Assembly (NCBI GenBank): GCA_002316385.1
Contig: DCDL01000061.1
Location: 26,367 to 80,031, forward strand
DNA: 53,665 nt
Direction: 5' to 3'
Source: Clostridium sp. UBA1056
GTDB taxonomy: Bacteria; Bacillota; Clostridia; Clostridiales; Clostridiaceae
Below, one piece after another: positions 16,882-25,644 of the stretch. The notes beneath the pieces are model-generated. The model saw only the letters and a program-made list of their open reading frames with translations, did no database searches and had not been told where the DNA came from. The position numbers and the translations under genes are program-made. Numbering within the stretch: the first letter of the stretch is position 1; each line of letters starts with the position of its first letter.

Positions 16882-17151
16882 ATGACGCAGACTATGGTGG
16901 TTGCAATATTACAAGATATGGTAAAAACTGCTTTATTAGTAGCTGGTCCGATATTACTAGTAGCTACGGTAGTGGGACTTTTAATAAGTATATTTCAGGC
17001 TACAACTCAAATACAAGAGCAAACCTTAACTTTTGTACCTAAACTAGTGGCTGTAGCTTTAGTTGGAGTAATTATGGCCACTTTTATGGGAAATACAATT
17101 ATAGGTTTTACTCAAAGAATATTTTCGATAATTTCTAATATAGGAGCTTAG
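16882..17151 (+). CDS. fliQ: Flagellar type III export gate protein FliQ
   Basis: A protein of 89 residues with two transmembrane helices, the normal FliQ length. Conserved parts are VVGLLISIFQATTQIQEQTL and TFVPKLVAVALVGVIMATFM. FliQ wraps the FliP-FliR core of the export gate. Translation starts at ATG 16882, directed by AGAGGTGG at 16868-16875; the frame is open further upstream into fliP, but that part is not FliQ. The next gene, a FliR-FlhB fusion, begins 12 bases after the stop. Confidence 0.94.
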   Translation: MTQTMVVAILQDMVKTALLVAGPILLVATVVGLLISIFQATTQIQEQTLTFVPKLVAVALVGVIMATFMGNTIIGFTQRIFSIISNIGA

Positions 17152-17162
17152 GTGGGATAACG

Positions 17163-18998
17163 TTGGTAGATATTTTAATGTTCATAGCTTTTTTAATGAT
17201 ATTTATGAGGATAACATCCTTACTTTTTACAATACCAGCATTTTTCCCCACAGGAACACCAAACATAGTGAAGATTGGTTTGGGATTTATTATATCCATG
17301 ATTTTATCTCCAGTAATTAGTACTGAAGCATTGCCAGAAATAGATAGTATGTTTGTTTTAATAATGCTTATGGGTAAAGAGATAATTATTGGAGTATGTC
17401 TAGGATATATAGTAAATTTAATGTTTAGTGTTGTACAGATGGCAGGGCAACTTATAGATTTTTCCATGGGTTTTTCTATGATGAGTCTATTTGATCCAGT
17501 TGCAGGAGAAAGCATATCAGTAATGGGAAGGTTAATGTACTGGATTTGTCTTGTAGTATTTATGCTAGTCGATGGACATCTTATTTTAATACAGTGTCTT
17601 ATAGATAGCTTTACATCAGTACCTATAGGAACTATAGTCTTTAATAAAGAAATTTTAGGATACATTATTCAAGTTGTATTTGAATTTTTTACTATAGGTA
17701 TTAAAATTGCAGTGCCAATAATGCTTATAATACTTATAACTGAAATTGTATTAGGCTTAGTGTCAAGGGTTATGCCTCAGCTTAATGCGATGATGCTAGG
17801 AATGCCAATTAAGATTTTTGTTGGTCTTACAACATTTGTAATTTCTATTCCTTTAGTTATGAAAATTATAGCTTCAAATTTTGATGCTATTAAAGATATA
17901 TTTTCACAAATATTCACCATGATGCCATTTATACTAATTTCGGCGTCTAATGATAGTGGAGATAAGACAGAAAAACCTACACCTAAAAAGCTTCAAGATG
18001 CAAAGAAAAAAGGTCAGGTGGCAAAAAGTAAAGAACTATCTTCTGCATTAACTCTTTTAGCAGCCACGTTAGTTATAGCTATTTTAAGTGGCTTTCTATT
18101 AAACACTTTAAGAGGTAGTATGAAAATGTATCTAAGTAGCTACTTGAATTTTCAATTAAATCAAGAGAGTATAGTAGGATTACTAATAAAAATTCTAATT
18201 GATATTTTTAAAATATTTATACCAGTGGCAGTACCTATTATGTTGATAGGAGTAATTGGAAATGTAATGCAAATAGGATTTATACATACTACAGATCCAT
18301 TAAAACCTCAATTTAGTAAATTAAACCCTATAAATGGATTTAAAAGAATGTTTTCTATAAGATCCTTAGTAGATTTAGTTAAAAATTTATGTATTGTTTC
18401 TATTGTAGGGTATATAGGATATAAGTTTGTTATAGACAATTATTACAGTCTTTTAAACTTTGGAAACTATAGAACAGGAATAATACTTACAGAATTAGCT
18501 GGTTTAATAATTGATGTTTTTGTTAAGGTTGGTATAGCACTATTAATAATAGGATGTATAGATTTCTTATATCAAAAATTTCAACATAATAAAGATTTAA
18601 AAATGACTAAACAAGAGATAAAGGAAGAGTATAAACAACAAGAAGGAGACCCTGTAGTTAAGGGTAAGAGAAGACAAAAGCAAAGGGAAATGGCCATGAG
18701 AAGGATGATGCAATCAGTACCAGATGCTACTGTTGTAATTACAAACCCAACTCATATAGCGGTGGCTTTAAAGTATGAAGAGAATAGTGGAAAAGCACCT
18801 ATAGTTGTTGCAAAGGGTAGTGATAGCGTAGCATTAAAAATTAAGGAAAAGGCCATTGAAAATAATGTACCAATTATAGAAAATAAACCATTAGCTAGAC
18901 TCATGTTTAAAGAAGTGGAGTTAGATAAAGAAGTTCCATTTGATATGTATAAAGCAGTGGCAGAGATATTAGTATTAGTTTATAAAATGAAGAAATAA
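17163..18998 (+). CDS. fliR-flhB: Fused export gate protein FliR-FlhB
   Basis: A single open frame of 611 residues covers two export gate proteins. Residues 1 to about 258 are FliR (GTPNIVKIGLGFIISMIL, then QMAGQLIDFSMGFSMMSLFD). From about residue 262 the FlhB part begins with GDKTEKPTPKKLQDAKKKGQ. FlhB continues with four transmembrane helices and the cytoplasmic domain with the autocleavage motif NPTH at residues 528-531, which with FliK sets substrate specificity. The fusion is known in several Clostridium species and is not an assembly artefact, since no stop or frameshift lies at the joint. TTG 17163 follows AGGTGGGA. It fixes a 1:1 FliR:FlhB ratio. Confidence 0.95.
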   Translation: MVDILMFIAFLMIFMRITSLLFTIPAFFPTGTPNIVKIGLGFIISMILSPVISTEALPEIDSMFVLIMLMGKEIIIGVCLGYIVNLMFSVVQMAGQLIDFSMGFSMMSLFDPVAGESISVMGRLMYWICLVVFMLVDGHLILIQCLIDSFTSVPIGTIVFNKEILGYIIQVVFEFFTIGIKIAVPIMLIILITEIVLGLVSRVMPQLNAMMLGMPIKIFVGLTTFVISIPLVMKIIASNFDAIKDIFSQIFTMMPFILISASNDSGDKTEKPTPKKLQDAKKKGQVAKSKELSSALTLLAATLVIAILSGFLLNTLRGSMKMYLSSYLNFQLNQESIVGLLIKILIDIFKIFIPVAVPIMLIGVIGNVMQIGFIHTTDPLKPQFSKLNPINGFKRMFSIRSLVDLVKNLCIVSIVGYIGYKFVIDNYYSLLNFGNYRTGIILTELAGLIIDVFVKVGIALLIIGCIDFLYQKFQHNKDLKMTKQEIKEEYKQQEGDPVVKGKRRQKQREMAMRRMMQSVPDATVVITNPTHIAVALKYEENSGKAPIVVAKGSDSVALKIKEKAIENNVPIIENKPLARLMFKEVELDKEVPFDMYKAVAEILVLVYKMKK

Positions 18999-19017
18999 CG
19001 TAAAAAGGATGATAATT

Positions 19018-21081
19018 ATGCTTAAAGATAAGGGATTTAGTATTAAGAATAACTTAGATATAGTAATAGCATTTGGGGTAATTCTTATTGTACTAATGAT
19101 AATTATACCATTGCCACCATGGATACTTGATATTTTCTTTGCCATTAATATTTCAATATCTATAGTTATAATGTTACTTACAATGTTTACTACAAATGTA
19201 TTACAATTATCAGTATTTCCAACCTTGTTACTTGTAACTACTCTATTCAGGTTAGCGCTAAATGTATCTTCTACTAGACTTATTCTAGGACAAGCAGATG
19301 CAGGAAAGATAGTACAAGCATTTGGAGAATTCGTAATTGGTGGTAACTACTTTGTAGGAATAATAATATTTTTAATTATTGTTATTATACAATTCTTAGT
19401 TATAACTAGTGGTGCTGGAAGAGTATCTGAGGTTTCTGCAAGATTTACCTTAGATGCAATGCCAGGAAAGCAAATGAGTATAGATGCAGATTTAAATGCA
19501 GGAATTATTACAGAGGATGAAGCTAGAAAGAAAAGGCTTGACCTTCAAAGGGAAGCAGATTTTTATGGAGCTATGGATGGAGCATCTAAATTTGTAAAAG
19601 GAGATGCTATTGCTGGTATTATTATTACTATAATTAATATTATAGGTGGACTTATAGTAGGATCAGTGATGATGGATATGACTATTGGTGAGGCTGCTGC
19701 TAAGTTTACACAGCTTACCATAGGAGATGGGCTTGTAAGTCAATTACCTGCACTATTAATATCTACAGCTTCAGGTATATTAGTTACTCGTTCAGGAAGT
19801 GATGAAAACTTTGGATCACAGGTTTCATCACAGTTAACAGCATTTCCGATAGTTATAGCCATAGCAGCTCTAGTACTATTTATACTTGGAGTAATCCCAG
19901 GTATGCCTACATCAGTATTCTTTGCACTATCAGTAGCTGCTGGCACAAGTGCTTATATGATGTATAAGGATGAGAAGAAACAAGTTCAGGAAAAGATAGA
20001 AATAGAAGAGAAAGAGATTGTAGAGAGCGAGAGCAGAGAACCAGAAAATGTAATGAATTTAATTTCAGTAGAACCTTTAGAAGTGGAGATAGGCTATGGA
20101 CTTATTCCTATGGCTGATGAATCTTCTGGAGGAGATTTATTACAGAGAATCTCATCTGTAAGAAGACAATGTGCTATTGAGATGGGAATTGTAGTTCAAC
20201 CTATTAGAATTAGGGATAATCTACAAATTAAAAATAATGAATATGTAATAAAGATAAGAGGAACGGTTATAGCTAGAGCGGATATAATGCCAAGCATGTT
20301 CTTATGTATGAATCCTTCTGGGGAAGATATAAATATGCAGGGTATAAAGGCTATAGAACCTACCTTTGGAATAGAAGCTCTTTGGATAAATAAAGATCAA
20401 AGAGAAGATGCTGAGATAAAGGGCTTAACAGTGGTAGACCCAACTACAGTTATGGTTACCCATCTTACAGAAACTATAAAAGCTCATTGTCATGAACTCC
20501 TTGGTCGTCAAGAAACTAAGGTAATTTTAGACTCAGTAAAGGAAAAATATCCTACAGTTGTAGAAGAGCTTGTACCAGACCTTATGACTATAGGAGAAAT
20601 TCAAAAGGTTTTACAAAGTCTTTTAAGAGAAAAAGTTTCTATAAAAGATATGGTTACTATTTTAGAATGTCTTGCAGATAATTCACGGAATACAAAGGAT
20701 ATAGAAATGCTAACTGAATATGTAAGATTTTCATTAAGTAGAACTATATGTAATGACTTAGTGGATGAAGAACATAGGATTACAGCAGTAACTATATCTC
20801 CAGATATAGAGAAAATAATAGGAAGTAATATTCAAAAATCTATGCAGGGATCATTCCCAGCAATAAATCCGGATATTACAACTGAAATATTCAATAGTAT
20901 TAAGGCGATGCTAGAAAGTACACATTTCCCAACTAATATACCTATAATTCTAGTTTCACCAAGAATTAGACCAGCTTTTAGAAAACTTATAGAAATGGTA
21001 TTTCCAAACATTGTGGTGTTATCATTAAATGAAATACCTAATGATGTAGAGATAAGAACTGAAGGAGTTGTATCTATCTAA
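19018..21081 (+). CDS. flhA: Flagellar export gate protein FlhA
   Basis: A protein of 687 residues. The first half has about eight transmembrane helices and the FHIPEP-family signature, seen as LFRLALNVSSTRLIL and GEFVIGGNYFVG, plus the loop DAMPGKQMSIDADLNAG. The second half is the cytoplasmic domain (VEIGYGLIPM, PEIDITTEI-like region near ATMEIFNS) that forms the nonameric ring docking substrates and chaperones. ATG 19018 is preferred over the in-frame ATG at 19009, which overlaps the ribosome binding site AAAAGG. The stop shares one base with the flhF start. Confidence 0.95.
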   Translation: MLKDKGFSIKNNLDIVIAFGVILIVLMIIIPLPPWILDIFFAINISISIVIMLLTMFTTNVLQLSVFPTLLLVTTLFRLALNVSSTRLILGQADAGKIVQAFGEFVIGGNYFVGIIIFLIIVIIQFLVITSGAGRVSEVSARFTLDAMPGKQMSIDADLNAGIITEDEARKKRLDLQREADFYGAMDGASKFVKGDAIAGIIITIINIIGGLIVGSVMMDMTIGEAAAKFTQLTIGDGLVSQLPALLISTASGILVTRSGSDENFGSQVSSQLTAFPIVIAIAALVLFILGVIPGMPTSVFFALSVAAGTSAYMMYKDEKKQVQEKIEIEEKEIVESESREPENVMNLISVEPLEVEIGYGLIPMADESSGGDLLQRISSVRRQCAIEMGIVVQPIRIRDNLQIKNNEYVIKIRGTVIARADIMPSMFLCMNPSGEDINMQGIKAIEPTFGIEALWINKDQREDAEIKGLTVVDPTTVMVTHLTETIKAHCHELLGRQETKVILDSVKEKYPTVVEELVPDLMTIGEIQKVLQSLLREKVSIKDMVTILECLADNSRNTKDIEMLTEYVRFSLSRTICNDLVDEEHRITAVTISPDIEKIIGSNIQKSMQGSFPAINPDITTEIFNSIKAMLESTHFPTNIPIILVSPRIRPAFRKLIEMVFPNIVVLSLNEIPNDVEIRTEGVVSI

Positions 21082-22241
21082 TGATTATAAAAAAATATGT
21101 AGCTTCTAACATGAAAGAAGCATTAAGCAAGATAGGTAAAGAGCTGGGCAAGGATGCTGTAATTATAAGTCAAAGAGCCAGAAGAAAGCCAGGAATTAAA
21201 GGATTATTTTCACCTAAAGTAGTGGAGATAACAGCTGCTGTTGAATCTAGGTCTAACAATTTAGGTTATGATGATGAAGAAATAAATAAGCAAGATAATT
21301 TTGAAGTAGAAACAGTAAAAAATAGCGACCTAGATTTAAAGCAAGAAGTTGAAACTATAAAGAACATTCTTAATTCCTATTTTAACCCTCAAGATGAAAA
21401 CTTGATAAATGAGGAAGTTAAATTAGGAAAAGTGAATAAAAATAATCAAGAAGAAAATGGAGAGATTAGCTTTTATTTCAAAGAGGTTGAAGAGAAACTT
21501 AAGGAATTAGATATATCTAAGGATATAGTAGAAGAATTAATAGGAAATGTTAAATTAAATGGTAAAGAAATATCTTCAATTGATGAAATTATGAATGAAA
21601 TCAAAGAGGAACTTAGTAATAGTATAAAAATAGATTTAAGTGAAATAGAGGGAACTGTAGCCCTAGTAGGCCCTACAGGAGTAGGAAAAACTACGACTAT
21701 AGCAAAATTAGCTGGAAATTTAGCACTTGTAAAAAAGAAAAAAGTAGGTTTAATAACTGTAGATACTTATAGAATAGGAGCAGTAGAGCAATTAAAGACC
21801 TATGCAGATATTATGGACATAGATTTTAAAGTGGTATTTTCATTAGCGGAGATGGAAGAAGCAATAAGTTCAATGAAAGATTGTGATGTAGTTCTTTTAG
21901 ATACTACTGGTAGAAGTAGTAAAAATACTATGCAAGTATTAGAGCTAAAGGCTTTTATTGAAAAAGCAGAGGTGAACAGTACATATTTAGTAATCAGTGC
22001 TACCACTAAGAGCGGCGATATAGATATCATAGCTAAAGGATTTTCTAATATAAAATATAATGGACTAATACTTACTAAGCTAGACGAGACCTCATCCTAT
22101 GGCTCCATATTAAATGTATGTAGAAGAACTCAGGTTCCTATTAAATTTGTTACACTAGGGCAGAATGTACCAGATGATATAAAAGTACTAGCAGAAGATG
22201 AAATAATAAAATTAGTATTAGGGGAAAATAGTATATGTTAG
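21081..22241 (+). CDS. flhF: Flagellar placement GTPase FlhF
   Basis: A protein of 386 residues. An N-terminal basic region (KKYVASNMKEALSKIGKELG) leads to a variable acidic linker and then an SRP-type GTPase (NG domain). The G1 motif GPTGVGKTT is at residues 197-205, VDTYRIGAVEQL is G2, LLDTTGRSS is G3 and LTKLDET is G4. FlhF dimerises with GTP and controls the number and position of flagella with FlhG. The ATG shares one base with the flhA stop. The flhG start lies inside its last codons. Confidence 0.93.
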   Translation: MIIKKYVASNMKEALSKIGKELGKDAVIISQRARRKPGIKGLFSPKVVEITAAVESRSNNLGYDDEEINKQDNFEVETVKNSDLDLKQEVETIKNILNSYFNPQDENLINEEVKLGKVNKNNQEENGEISFYFKEVEEKLKELDISKDIVEELIGNVKLNGKEISSIDEIMNEIKEELSNSIKIDLSEIEGTVALVGPTGVGKTTTIAKLAGNLALVKKKKVGLITVDTYRIGAVEQLKTYADIMDIDFKVVFSLAEMEEAISSMKDCDVVLLDTTGRSSKNTMQVLELKAFIEKAEVNSTYLVISATTKSGDIDIIAKGFSNIKYNGLILTKLDETSSYGSILNVCRRTQVPIKFVTLGQNVPDDIKVLAEDEIIKLVLGENSIC

Positions 22242-23101
22242 ACCAAGCTGCAAGATTAAGGCAAATGGTATTTGAGAAACAGAAAAATACTAGAAAAAGT
22301 AATAGAAACACTAAGATTTTTACTATAACTTCCGGTAAGGGGGGAGTAGGTAAAAGTAATATGGTAATTAATTTAGCCATTGCTCTTAAAAAATTAGGCA
22401 AAAAAGTTTTGGTACTAGATGCAGATTTGGGTATGGGAAATGCAGACGTTTTAATAGGTACTGTATCTAGGTATACAATATTTGACATGATATTAAATAA
22501 TAAGTCAATTAATGATGTAGTAATAAATGGTCCTTTAGGAATAAAAATTCTATGTGGAGGTACAGGCCTTTCTAGATTAGATGACTTAACTAAGGAACAA
22601 AGAGAAATTTTAATTAATAAATTAGGGGAAATCATAGATTTTGACTACATATTAATTGATACAGGAGCTGGAATAAATAGAACTGTTATGGCCTTTATAG
22701 AATGTAGTCATGAAGTTTTTATTGTAACAACCCCAGAACCAACAGCATTAACTGATGCATATAGCTTATTAAAAACCTTATGGATCCATAATGTAAAAAG
22801 TAGTGCTAAAGTTATTGTAAATAAAGTTTTAAGTGCTGAAGAGGGAAATAATACTTTTAATAGGTTTAACAGTTCGGCAAATAGATTTCTAGGAGCTAGC
22901 TTAGTTCACTTAGGAAACGTGGCGGAAGATAAAAGATTAATACAAGCTGTAAGAATGCAAAAGCCTGTTGTATTATCATTCCCTACAAGTGAAGTAAGTA
23001 AAAATATTGAAGATATTGCAAAGAAATTAGAGGGTACAAGTTATAGTAGCAGCAATAGCATTCAAGGTATATTTAAAAAAATGCTTAATATTTTTTCATA
23101 G
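22235..23101 (+). CDS. flhG: MinD-like ATPase FlhG (YlxH/FleN)
   Basis: A protein of 288 residues in the ParA/MinD family. The N-terminus LDQAARLRQMVFEK carries the DQAxxLR motif through which FlhG activates FlhF GTPase. The deviant Walker A SGKGGVGKSN is at residues 33-42, Walker A' is LVLDADLGMGNADVLIG, and ILIDTGAGINR is Walker B. There is a C-terminal amphipathic helix (GIFKKMLNIF) for membrane binding. FlhG limits flagellar number. It overlaps flhF by 7 bases. Confidence 0.93.
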   Translation: MLDQAARLRQMVFEKQKNTRKSNRNTKIFTITSGKGGVGKSNMVINLAIALKKLGKKVLVLDADLGMGNADVLIGTVSRYTIFDMILNNKSINDVVINGPLGIKILCGGTGLSRLDDLTKEQREILINKLGEIIDFDYILIDTGAGINRTVMAFIECSHEVFIVTTPEPTALTDAYSLLKTLWIHNVKSSAKVIVNKVLSAEEGNNTFNRFNSSANRFLGASLVHLGNVAEDKRLIQAVRMQKPVVLSFPTSEVSKNIEDIAKKLEGTSYSSSNSIQGIFKKMLNIFS

Positions 23102-23110
23102 GAGGAGAGC

Positions 23111-23185
23111 ATGAAAGTTAATAATATAATGGGAATCAATAATAAAATAGAGATTTATACAGAAAATCGTGAATTGGTAAAATAG
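23111..23185 (+). CDS. 24-codon ORF between flhG and fliA; possible remnant of a PilZ flagellar brake gene
   Basis: A strong ribosome binding site (GGAGGAGAG at 23101-23109) is followed directly by ATG 23111 and an open frame of 24 codons that reads MGINNKIEIYTENRELVK at its end and stops at TAG 23183. In many clostridia this slot between flhG and fliA, as I recall, holds a YcgR-type PilZ protein whose N-terminus has a similar hydrophilic beta-strand pattern. The fragment could be the first strand of such a gene, the rest being deleted, or a translated spacer that couples flhG to fliA. The similarity is weak and I cannot confirm it here. Confidence 0.4.
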   Translation: MKVNNIMGINNKIEIYTENRELVK

Positions 23186-23220
23186 TTAGAGATAAAAAGC
23201 AAAATAAGGAGGGAAATGAT

Positions 23221-23955
23221 GTGTCTGTAGCTTGTGATGTAGATGTTAGAGAAGAGTTAATTAAAAAAAATATACCACTTGTAAAGTATATTGCGTCTAA
23301 GATTATCATAGGAAAAAATAAATATGTTGAATATGAAGATTTAATAAGTTATGGAATGATTGGACTTATGGATGCTATAAATAAGTATGACAACACTAAG
23401 GGGATGAAATTTTCTACCTATGCTGCCATAAGAATAAATGGAAGTATTATAGATGAAATAAGAAAAAATAGCCCGATATCCAAAAGAGCCATCGATAAAC
23501 TTAATAGGTATAATAAGGTGGTAGAAGAACTACAAAATGAGCTTTACAGAGAGCCTAAAGATACTGAAGTAGCTAAAAGAATGGGAATAAGTCTAAAGGA
23601 GCTTACAGATATACAAGGTTATGTAAACTATATTTCAATGATGTCCTTAGAAACTATTTTATTTGGCGATGATGAAGAGATGTCGTTGCTCAATTCTATA
23701 GAAGATACTAAAAGTCCTTCTCCACAAAAGTCTTTGGAAGAAAAAGAAATGTTAGAGTATTTAAGAATGGGGCTAGATAATCTAAAGGAAAGAGATAGAC
23801 TTATATTGAATTTATATTATTTTGAAAAGCTTACTTTAAGACAAGTAGGAGAGGTATTAGAGGTATCAGAATCAAGAGTTTGTCAATTACATAGTAGAGC
23901 TATTTTAAACCTAAGAAAGGAAATTGAGAGACTTCAATATGATATTAAGTCATAG
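23221..23955 (+). CDS. fliA: RNA polymerase sigma-28 factor FliA/SigD
   Basis: A sigma factor of 244 residues of the FliA/WhiG family. Region 2 contains YEDLISYGMIGLMDAINKYD and KGMKFSTYAAIRINGSIIDE; region 3 follows with PKDTEVAKRMGISLKELTDI; region 4 has LTLRQVGEVLEVSESRVCQL, the helix-turn-helix binding the -35 element. FliA transcribes late genes such as flagellin. GTG 23221 is used, since AAGGAGGG lies at 23206-23213 and two nearby ATGs lead at once to a stop in another frame. Being inside the c-di-GMP-controlled operon, it passes that control to the late genes. I see no FlgM gene here. Confidence 0.94.
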   Translation: MSVACDVDVREELIKKNIPLVKYIASKIIIGKNKYVEYEDLISYGMIGLMDAINKYDNTKGMKFSTYAAIRINGSIIDEIRKNSPISKRAIDKLNRYNKVVEELQNELYREPKDTEVAKRMGISLKELTDIQGYVNYISMMSLETILFGDDEEMSLLNSIEDTKSPSPQKSLEEKEMLEYLRMGLDNLKERDRLILNLYYFEKLTLRQVGEVLEVSESRVCQLHSRAILNLRKEIERLQYDIKS

Positions 23956-23970
23956 GAAACAGGTGAATAT

Positions 23971-24630
23971 ATGTATATTTTATTAATTGCCATTGGAGTA
24001 ACTTTAATTGCTCTAAATATAAAAGCCATAAGAAGAGATGAAAAGAACTTTAACAAAGCTATGGTAGAAGCAGAATCTAATGTAGATGAAGTAGATATGA
24101 GACTTGTGGAAATAAGAAGTGAATTTGCTAAAACAATTACTGAGTTACAAAGAGAAATAAGTGATTTAAAAAGAGAGAATTATGAAGAATCAAAAGATGG
24201 CTTTAAAATCTATGATGAACCTATTAACAATATGTCAGAAGAGAAGTGCAATAATTCTAAAGATGAATTATCAGAACATATGGACAAATTAAATGAAGAT
24301 AATGAATTCATTGAAGAGGAATCAGTAGAGAATATAGACAGTTTAGATAAAAGTAATATCAATACTGAGTACATAAATACATTAATAGATAAGATCGACT
24401 CTTTGGATGATGATATTCTTATTCAAGTTGAAAATAAGGACAAATTAGCTGAGAAATTAAAAGAAGAAGAGAAAGACAGTAATCCTAAAAAAGGTATAAA
24501 GAGTAATAGCTTAAAAGTTGAAGATGTAAAAGAGCTATTGGGGCAAGGCTTAAGTGAAGATACTATCGCACAACGCCTTAGTATAGGAAAGGGTGAGGTC
24601 TTATTAATAAAGGAATTATACCTAAAATAA
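23971..24630 (+). CDS. SwrB-like single-pass membrane protein (DUF6115 type)
   Basis: A protein of 219 residues. Residues 2-20 form one transmembrane helix, followed by a charged coiled-coil (RSEFAKTITELQREISDLKR), a long acidic linker, and a C-terminal helix-turn-helix-like segment, VEDVKELLGQGLSEDTIAQR, then LSIGKGEVLLIKELYLK. The same architecture and position after sigD are found in Bacillus subtilis SwrB, which helps to activate the FliPQR export gate. The C-terminal part is the clearest match to the DUF6115 group. I infer a role in basal body maturation from architecture and place. Its stop TAA overlaps the putative start of the next small gene. Confidence 0.65.
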   Translation: MYILLIAIGVTLIALNIKAIRRDEKNFNKAMVEAESNVDEVDMRLVEIRSEFAKTITELQREISDLKRENYEESKDGFKIYDEPINNMSEEKCNNSKDELSEHMDKLNEDNEFIEEESVENIDSLDKSNINTEYINTLIDKIDSLDDDILIQVENKDKLAEKLKEEEKDSNPKKGIKSNSLKVEDVKELLGQGLSEDTIAQRLSIGKGEVLLIKELYLK

Positions 24631-24833
24631 AAAAGTGTATAAATATTTTAAGTGATAGGAAAATCTTATTTGGTATAGGTATGGGTATAATATTAGGTGT
24701 ACTTTTTACTATACCTATTAAAATAGACTATAAGCTTAGCGATGGTGAAATTGAAATACAAGCAAGAAAATTAGGAATGAGCTATCCAGATGAGATTAAA
24801 ATAAATATAAAGGAAGGTGTAAATAATGATTAG
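24627..24833 (+). CDS. Small membrane protein, apparently with an ATA start (MltG N-terminus-like)
   Basis: An open frame of 68 codons ends at TAG 24831-24833. The reading is KKCINILSDRKILFGIGMG, a transmembrane helix (GIILGVLFTIP), then IEIQARKLGMSYPDEIKI, ending KEGVNND. The tail resembles small clostridial proteins annotated as MltG-like, with a pattern such as ARxLGMxYPxEVKV. No ATG, GTG or TTG lies in frame before an internal ATG at 24681. The natural start appears to be 24627, where the codon is ATA in the stretch AAAATAAAAAAG; ATG there would give the classic ATGA overlap with the preceding gene. AAAGGA is at 24609-24614, a spacing of 12. It overlaps the flgF-like start by 8 bases. Whether it is translated is open. 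Confidence 0.55.
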   Translation: MKKCINILSDRKILFGIGMGIILGVLFTIPIKIDYKLSDGEIEIQARKLGMSYPDEIKINIKEGVNND

Positions 24834-25608
24834 AGGACTATACACAGTGGCTTCAGGAATAATTACTAGTGAAAAAAATCAAAGTGCTATTATGAACAAT
24901 ATGGCAAATATGAATACTACAGGGTATAAATCGCAGATATTGTCAATGAAGAGTTTCGATGATGTATACATTTCTAATAAGGATGGAAAAAATAATAGAA
25001 GAGTTAACATTGGAACTATGAGTAATGGAGTAGAGGTAAATGAACATACTACTAACTTTTCGCAGGGCAGTATAAGAGATACAGGTGTAAAAACTGATTT
25101 TGCGATTCAAGGAGAAGGTTTTTTTGTAGTTCAACGTCAAAGTGGTAATGGAGCTACAAATTATTATACAAGAGATGGTCACTTTGCAGTAGACACATCA
25201 GGATATCTAGTGACTTCAAGTGGAGATAGAGTCCTTGGTAGAAGTGGAAATGGACTAGCACCAATTTATATAGGAGAAGGAAGTGTTTCTGCTGATAATA
25301 TTGGAAATATATCTGCGGATGACAGAATGGTAGGAAAATTAGCTGTGGTCGATTTTCCAAAGAACAATGAAGGAAACTATGAAAATTTAGATCAATTTAC
25401 ATATAACCTTTATGAAGGAACTAATCCAACCTTGGTTAATAATCCATATGTGGTTAATAGCGCTCTTGAAGGATCTAATGTCAGTGTAATAGAAGAAACT
25501 AATAATATGATGACAGTTATGAGAAACTTTGAAAGTAATACAACTGTATTAAAAATTTTAGACTCTACTTTAGATAAAGCTGTCAACGAAATAGGTACTG
25601 CTAGATAG
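24826..25608 (+). CDS. flgF: Flagellar rod protein of the FlgF/FlgG family (FlhO-like)
   Basis: A protein of 260 residues with the rod/hook layout. The start RGLYTVASGIITSEKNQSAI and NNMANMNTTGYKSQ is the axial-protein signature, the middle has DFAIQGEGFFVVQRQSG and NYYTRDGHFAVDTSGYLVTS, and the C-terminal helix is NNMMTVMRNFESNTTVLKIL. In Firmicutes two adjacent paralogues (FlhO and FlhP in Bacillus) supply the FlgF- and FlgG-type distal rod. This copy is the first of the pair. The name flgF is by position; FlgG2 would also be defensible. AAGGAAGG precedes the ATG. Confidence 0.85.
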   Translation: MIRGLYTVASGIITSEKNQSAIMNNMANMNTTGYKSQILSMKSFDDVYISNKDGKNNRRVNIGTMSNGVEVNEHTTNFSQGSIRDTGVKTDFAIQGEGFFVVQRQSGNGATNYYTRDGHFAVDTSGYLVTSSGDRVLGRSGNGLAPIYIGEGSVSADNIGNISADDRMVGKLAVVDFPKNNEGNYENLDQFTYNLYEGTNPTLVNNPYVVNSALEGSNVSVIEETNNMMTVMRNFESNTTVLKILDSTLDKAVNEIGTAR

Positions 25609-25644
25609 TAGAAATATATAAATGAGAATTTGAGGAGTGAGTTT

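Noticed and set aside
17135..17665. 176-codon open frame on the minus strand opposite fliR
   Set aside because: A composition shadow of a hydrophobic gene; no known domain, and the sense strand is clearly FliR.
22150..22635. 161-codon minus-strand frame opposite flhF/flhG
   Set aside because: It covers the conserved Walker motifs of flhG in antisense; Leu/Phe-rich with no family resemblance.
24615..24630. -1 frameshift joining the SwrB-like gene with the small membrane gene
   Set aside because: The A-rich slippery stretch lies after the stop codon of the first gene, so slippage there would not join the frames; a separate start is more likely.
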